DNA from: Arthrobacter sp. MYb214
GTDB taxonomy: Bacteria > Actinomycetota > Actinomycetes > Actinomycetales > Micrococcaceae
Direction of reading: 5' to 3'
Length of the DNA stretch: 64,000 nt
NCBI RefSeq assembly: GCF_002979865.1
Contig: NZ_PCPZ01000005.1
Span: 1 to 64,000, forward strand
The first letter of the stretch is position 1, and every line of letters starts with the position of its first letter. Below the pieces are notes generated by a model. The model was not told the DNA's origin and made no database searches. It was given only the letters and a program-made list of their open reading frames with translations. Shown one piece after another: positions 60,363 to 64,000 of the stretch. A program made the translations under genes and the position numbers.

Positions 60363-61904
60363 TCAGCCGGTCGCTTCTTCAGGCGGTTCTAGCCACCCAA
60401 GTACGCGTCGAACGCGGTCATTGAGCTGGACGGTAGGCAACATGGGTGTCTGCTCCTTCTCGAAGTCGAAGTTCTGGACGCTGGTGACGCTGCCGGGAAG
60501 CTCAACACAGATCATGCCGTTGGGGGAGCGCCAGTTCACTGAACCGTCCGGAAGATAGGTGGCTTGCCATCCCAGCACGTGCTTGAACATCTGATGCCGC
60601 TTGCACAATAAATGCGTATTGCTGCGCGTGGTGTGCCCGCCCTTTGCCCATGCATCGATGTGGTCAATCTCGGATGCTTCGGCGGGCCGATTGCACCCGG
60701 GGAAGCGGCAGACGATATCCCGATTTCGCAGCAGATCACGCAGCGCCTTGGACGGACGGTACTTTTCGCGGCCAACGTCTATAGCTGCCCCTGACCAAGG
60801 ATCGGTGAGCACCTTGATGAAAGACGGGGCGTCTTTTGCGATCAGCAGCGCTGTCCCTACTGGGATCGGCCCGTAGCCCTCAAGGTCAGCTAGTGCGCGT
60901 TTAGGGTTGGCCAGCATTTCCAGCGCAGGAATCGTGACAGCTACACGAGCTTTGAGCGGGGTCCCTTCGGTTGCGGGCCAACCATCGAGCAACGCATCGC
61001 AAACAATGTCCAGCCGTCGTTGCTGTTCGGTCCGATTATCAGCTGGATCAACATTGCGTACGGCATGCCAATTGACCGTATTGATAATGCCCAACGCCTT
61101 TTCCACCGGCAGATGCAGCTGAATCACGCTCATTCCATTGGCCTCGTGCCAATAGGTGATCTTGCGGTCCTCCGCACCTTTCTTGTGGCGTTCTTCAATG
61201 GGCTTTGGATGCAATCGCTCACGCATTTTCCTGGCACGTAGGGCTATCGCGGAGTCAGCGGCCTGCCGCGCTATCGGCAGCAAGGTTCGTTGCATTAGTG
61301 CCACGTCATCGGGTGCCAGATCCTGAGAGTGCTTGACGATCTCCTGCGCGGATCTGGTCGTGATCTCACCGACGCTCAGGGCGTCCAAAGTGTCTGCGCA
61401 AAGATGGCGCAGTCCTTCGGCGAAGAACAACTTGTCCTGGATTTTCTTTTCCGAGGAGCGCATTGCCACCGATGCCTCGGCAACAAAGGAAGAACGGATC
61501 AGCGACTCGTCGGAGCGATTGACACCGTAGAAGTAGGCAGAATGAGTTTCAGCTGTTTCTTCCGTTGTGCCAGGGTCATCCAGCAGCGGCTCTTGGGTTC
61601 CGTGGCTGATTGTCTCGGCGACCGAATATTCGTAGCTATCGGCCAACACCGCTGCCTCGGCAGCATCCAGCATGCTGTGCAGCCGGGCAATGGTCTTCAG
61701 CCGCTCCAGGCCCTGGGCGGATGCAGTGACCGGCGACTGCTCATAGAGGTTTATGGCGGTAGCGGCGATCTGGGTAAAGAGATTGTCTTTGTCCAGGTTC
61801 GCGGCCCAAAGACCATCGATTCCGGGGATGCTCCTTGTTCCGGGCGGGCTGATGGGCAGTCGGCGAGGGTCGTCTTGGCTGTGAAATACCTCTCTTTTAC
61901 TCAT
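60363..61904 (-). CDS. DUF222 and HNH-endonuclease domain protein (13E12-type family)
   Basis: A 513-residue protein with an N-terminal DUF222 region (LERLKTIARLHSMLDAAEAAVL...) and a C-terminal HNH nuclease of the form CRFPGCNRPAEASEIDHIDAWAKGG followed by SNTHLLCKRHQMFKH, with two Cys pairs and the DH metal/catalytic pair. This family, known in mycobacteria as the 13E12 repeat, is multi-copy in actinobacteria and its role is unknown. Start ATG 61904 has no ribosome-binding site and may be leaderless. Next to a tRNA gene, but without integrase or repeats marking a mobile element. Confidence 0.85.
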   Translation of the reverse strand: MSKREVFHSQDDPRRLPISPPGTRSIPGIDGLWAANLDKDNLFTQIAATAINLYEQSPVTASAQGLERLKTIARLHSMLDAAEAAVLADSYEYSVAETISHGTQEPLLDDPGTTEETAETHSAYFYGVNRSDESLIRSSFVAEASVAMRSSEKKIQDKLFFAEGLRHLCADTLDALSVGEITTRSAQEIVKHSQDLAPDDVALMQRTLLPIARQAADSAIALRARKMRERLHPKPIEERHKKGAEDRKITYWHEANGMSVIQLHLPVEKALGIINTVNWHAVRNVDPADNRTEQQRRLDIVCDALLDGWPATEGTPLKARVAVTIPALEMLANPKRALADLEGYGPIPVGTALLIAKDAPSFIKVLTDPWSGAAIDVGREKYRPSKALRDLLRNRDIVCRFPGCNRPAEASEIDHIDAWAKGGHTTRSNTHLLCKRHQMFKHVLGWQATYLPDGSVNWRSPNGMICVELPGSVTSVQNFDFEKEQTPMLPTVQLNDRVRRVLGWLEPPEEATG

Positions 61905-62092
61905 GTTTACAGTATTGATCTGTTCAAACGGCAGCCTTTGAAGAAAAGATCGGGATGGTGAAAAGGTGCAAAATTACCGAATTTCAGGGGTTTGGCGCCT
62001 CAAGAATGAGCTGGGAAGCAACGTGGAAACGTCCGATTCGTGATTGAGCGAGAATTTAGATATGCTGGATCCTGCTCCACGGAGCAAACTGA

Positions 62093-62177
62093 GGAGGATT
62101 CGCCTAGCGGCCTATGGCGCACGCCTGGAACGCGTGTTGGGTTAACGCCCTCAGGGGTTCAAATCCCCTATCCTCCG
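62093..62177 (+). tRNA. tRNA-Ser (anticodon GGA)
   Basis: An 85-nt class II tRNA. The acceptor GGAGGAT pairs with ATCCTCC, the anticodon stem CACGC/GCGTG holds loop CTGGAAC with anticodon GGA, a long variable arm (TTGGGTTAACGCCCTCA) follows, and the T arm GGGGTTCAAATCCCC is perfect. Discriminator G is as expected for serine. CCA is not encoded. No attachment-site duplication was found. Confidence 0.95.
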
Positions 62178-62310
62178 CCGAATTTAATGTCCCGGCTCAT
62201 CGTGAAAACGCTGAGGCGGGACATTATTTTTTTGCGCTTACCGGCATTGCAAGAACCTGGCGGGTAGTATCCGTGGCAACTGTTCAGCAATCTTTCGGCA
62301 AGGTAAGACT

Positions 62311-62676
62311 ATGGCAAGTGTATTGAGCGAAATCGCCGTCGACTGCGCGAACCCGATGCTGGTGGCGAGGTTCTGGTGCGAAGCGCTGAATTATGACGTA
62401 TTGGAAGAAGAAGCCGGCTTGGTCAGTATTGGGTCCAAATCCCAAGGCCCGGGCGGGCTGAAATTGACGTTCGCGCAAGTGCCCGAAACCAAGAGCATCA
62501 AGAATCGCCTCCATCTGGACCTGCGTCCTCAAAACGCCCAGCAGCAAGAAGAAGCTGATCGCCTGATCTCTTTGGGGGCCAGCTACGCCGATGTGGGCCA
62601 GCGGGAGGACGAGAGCTGGATCGTGATGGCTGATCCTGAAGGCAACGAATTCTGCGTGCTTTCCGGCGTCGAATAA
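62311..62676 (+). CDS. VOC-superfamily (glyoxalase-like) protein
   Basis: A 121-residue protein with one vicinal-oxygen-chelate domain of the Glyoxalase_6 type: EIAVDCANPMLVARFWCEALNYDVL, NRLHLDLRP and VMADPEGNEFCVL. The metal ligands expected at His (HLDL) and Glu (NEFC) are present. Substrate unknown. Alone on the plus strand, 133 nt after tRNA-Ser; AAGG lies upstream of the ATG. Confidence 0.85.
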   Translation: MASVLSEIAVDCANPMLVARFWCEALNYDVLEEEAGLVSIGSKSQGPGGLKLTFAQVPETKSIKNRLHLDLRPQNAQQQEEADRLISLGASYADVGQREDESWIVMADPEGNEFCVLSGVE

Positions 62677-62782
62677 GCGAGGCGCTTTAAATGCCTATTG
62701 GCGCCGGGCCGGTAATCTCTCACCAGCTCGACGCCAACAGGTTTTGCGCGTGCAGCTCCTGATCCCTGCAGAAGCTCACGGC

Positions 62783-63823
62783 CTAGGCGCTTTTGCGCCC
62801 CTTGGCCAGCTCTGGGTAGTGGATGGCCGCGGTCTGCGGGTGGGCTCGCAGCCATCCCTTGAGCACGTTGGCGCCGTAGGAAGCCAGCATTGGGTTTTCC
62901 GGATCATCGGAGACGCCGCGAGCTTCGGCAGCCAGCTCGGCTGGCAGTTCGACCTTGTCGATCACTGCATCCAGTCGAGGGGAGTAGAAGAACGGCACCG
63001 AGTAGCGGTCAACGCCAGCTGGTGGCGCAATGACGCGGTGGATGGTGGCCATCAGGTAGCCGTTGGTCGCGACTTCGAGCATCTCCCCGAGGTTCACTAC
63101 CAATGCACCCGGGGTCGGCGGCACCTCGATCCACTCTTCCTGGCCGTAGGGTTGCACCTGCAGCCCTCCAACCTGGTCCTGCAGCAGCAGGGTGACGAAG
63201 CCGTAGTCGGCGTGCAGGCCAACGCCCTGGTTGCCCGACTCTGGTACGACGTCGCCCGAAACGTAGTGCACCAACTTGCCCATCCATGACGGGGTGTTGG
63301 CGAATGGCTCGTCGAAGTGGCCTTCGGGCAAGCCCAGCCCCACAGCGATGGCCGAAAGCAGCTCGTGGCCGGTTTTGTTCATCAGCTCGGCCCACGCCAT
63401 GGCGCGCTCTTCGAGCTGGGGGAAATCGGCAGGGAACTGGTTCGGGCCCTGCAGGTTCAAGTACGGCTTGTCCTCGGGAACGACCGCCAACGTCTCGCGT
63501 TCCGGTCCGTAGTCGATCTGTTCGCGGGCATCGGCGCGGCCGCGGGTGATTTCGGTGCCCATCCGGGTGTAGCCGCGGAACTGGGCGCTATTGCGGTTAT
63601 CGAGCTTGATTTTCTGCTCAACGGGCTTCTGGAAGAATTCTGCGATGGTGTCGAGCAGTTCCTGGTCCTGCCCGGCATATGCGCTGTATCCGACGATCTG
63701 GAAGAAGCCGACGCGGTGTGCGGCGTCGCGAATCGCGGCAACGAAATCCTTGTTGAAGGAGCCGTCAGCATTGCGTGCGGTAGAAATATCGAGCAGTGGG
63801 ATCTCGGTGACTACGTTGTTCAT
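62783..63823 (-). CDS. 2-oxoglutarate/Fe(II)-dependent dioxygenase of the isopenicillin N synthase family
   Basis: A 346-residue oxygenase. The iron site is His and Asp in GVGLHADYGFVTLLLQD and the distal His in ATIHRVIAP; the 2-oxoglutarate-binding Arg is in DRYSVPFFYSP. The N-terminal DIOX_N domain contains AAHRVGFFQIVGYSA and EQKIKLDNRNSAQFRGYTRMG. It oxidises an unknown small molecule; plant-type gibberellin or ethylene enzymes are distant relatives. ATG 63823 is preferred over an in-frame GTG at 63838, though neither has a strong ribosome-binding site. The last 177 nt of the window (63824-64000) show no gene. Confidence 0.88.
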   Translation of the reverse strand: MNNVVTEIPLLDISTARNADGSFNKDFVAAIRDAAHRVGFFQIVGYSAYAGQDQELLDTIAEFFQKPVEQKIKLDNRNSAQFRGYTRMGTEITRGRADAREQIDYGPERETLAVVPEDKPYLNLQGPNQFPADFPQLEERAMAWAELMNKTGHELLSAIAVGLGLPEGHFDEPFANTPSWMGKLVHYVSGDVVPESGNQGVGLHADYGFVTLLLQDQVGGLQVQPYGQEEWIEVPPTPGALVVNLGEMLEVATNGYLMATIHRVIAPPAGVDRYSVPFFYSPRLDAVIDKVELPAELAAEARGVSDDPENPMLASYGANVLKGWLRAHPQTAAIHYPELAKGRKSA

Positions 63824-64000
63824 AAACCCAGAGTGCACCTTATGACGCGATTGTTACCAGCTAAAGTTACGCCCGGTTCCTCCAAGTTTCCCTTGGCGTA
63901 ACAATCCTTGCTTTTTCGCATTGCGTGTCTGATTATTCGCATTCGCGTGTAGCATTCGCCCGGCAACTGCGCGGCGAGTCCGGCTGCCACCCGGCTCAAT

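Noticed and set aside
60363-62177. Mobile element at tRNA-Ser (HNH protein plus tRNA)
   Set aside because: No integrase, no direct repeat of the tRNA 3' end and no terminal inverted repeats were found; DUF222-HNH genes are common chromosomal genes in actinobacteria.

Overview
The window looks like a chromosomal segment of a high-GC Gram-positive bacterium, most likely a member of the Micrococcaceae (Arthrobacter or Glutamicibacter type). This is inferred from the moderately high GC, GTG/TTG starts, many promoter -10 boxes only 6-8 nt from a start codon (leaderless mRNAs), a CpfC-type ferrochelatase with a C-terminal cysteine cluster, DUF222-HNH proteins, LAATG-type sorting signals and the ffs-gluQRS-dnaX-recR order. 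No phage, transposase, integrase or CRISPR array was seen.

Region 1 (1-11.5 kb) is a sulfur/methionine block. Two pairs of flavin-dependent monooxygenases (an SfnB/DszC-like enzyme plus an NtaA/SnaA/DszA-like enzyme) flank a metNIQ methionine ABC transporter. A complete SAM riboswitch with a strong downstream hairpin precedes metN. The 3' end of a second, nearly identical riboswitch lies at the very start of the window, 18 nt before the first monooxygenase. Gamma-glutamyltransferase, which can release sulfur amino acids from glutathione-like peptides, sits between them. The inferred theme is SAM-controlled scavenging of organic sulfur.

Region 2 (11.5-21 kb) has small soluble proteins, then a minus-strand run of surface proteins: a wall-anchored 5'-nucleotidase, a secreted HNH nuclease lipoprotein, a siderophore-binding lipoprotein, a membrane-lipase fusion and a siderophore-interacting reductase. 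Region 3 (21-27 kb) is redox-oriented: a CGNR regulator with a perfect 11-bp inverted-repeat operator, two more luciferase-like monooxygenases, an isochorismatase-like hydrolase, an RclA-type flavoprotein and an F420/NADP reductase-like protein.

Region 4 (27-42 kb) is mostly housekeeping: purS-purQ-purL, YchJ-like protein, RlmC, a CPA1 antiporter, ferrochelatase, TatB and an LCP cell-wall ligase, with an ankyrin-repeat lipoprotein and a subtilisin-inhibitor-like lipoprotein among them. Region 5 (42-50 kb) holds a LysR regulator, a CitMHS citrate transporter, a divergent CitA/CitB-type two-component system, an APH(3')-like kinase and a Tat-exported PhoD phosphatase. Region 6 (50-64 kb) holds aspartokinase, a MarR-regulated DHA2 efflux pump with a tandem operator, recR, a very long dnaX with internal DNA repeats, gluQRS, the 4.5S/SRP RNA gene, a DUF222-HNH protein, tRNA-Ser(GGA), a VOC protein and a 2-oxoglutarate/Fe(II) oxygenase.
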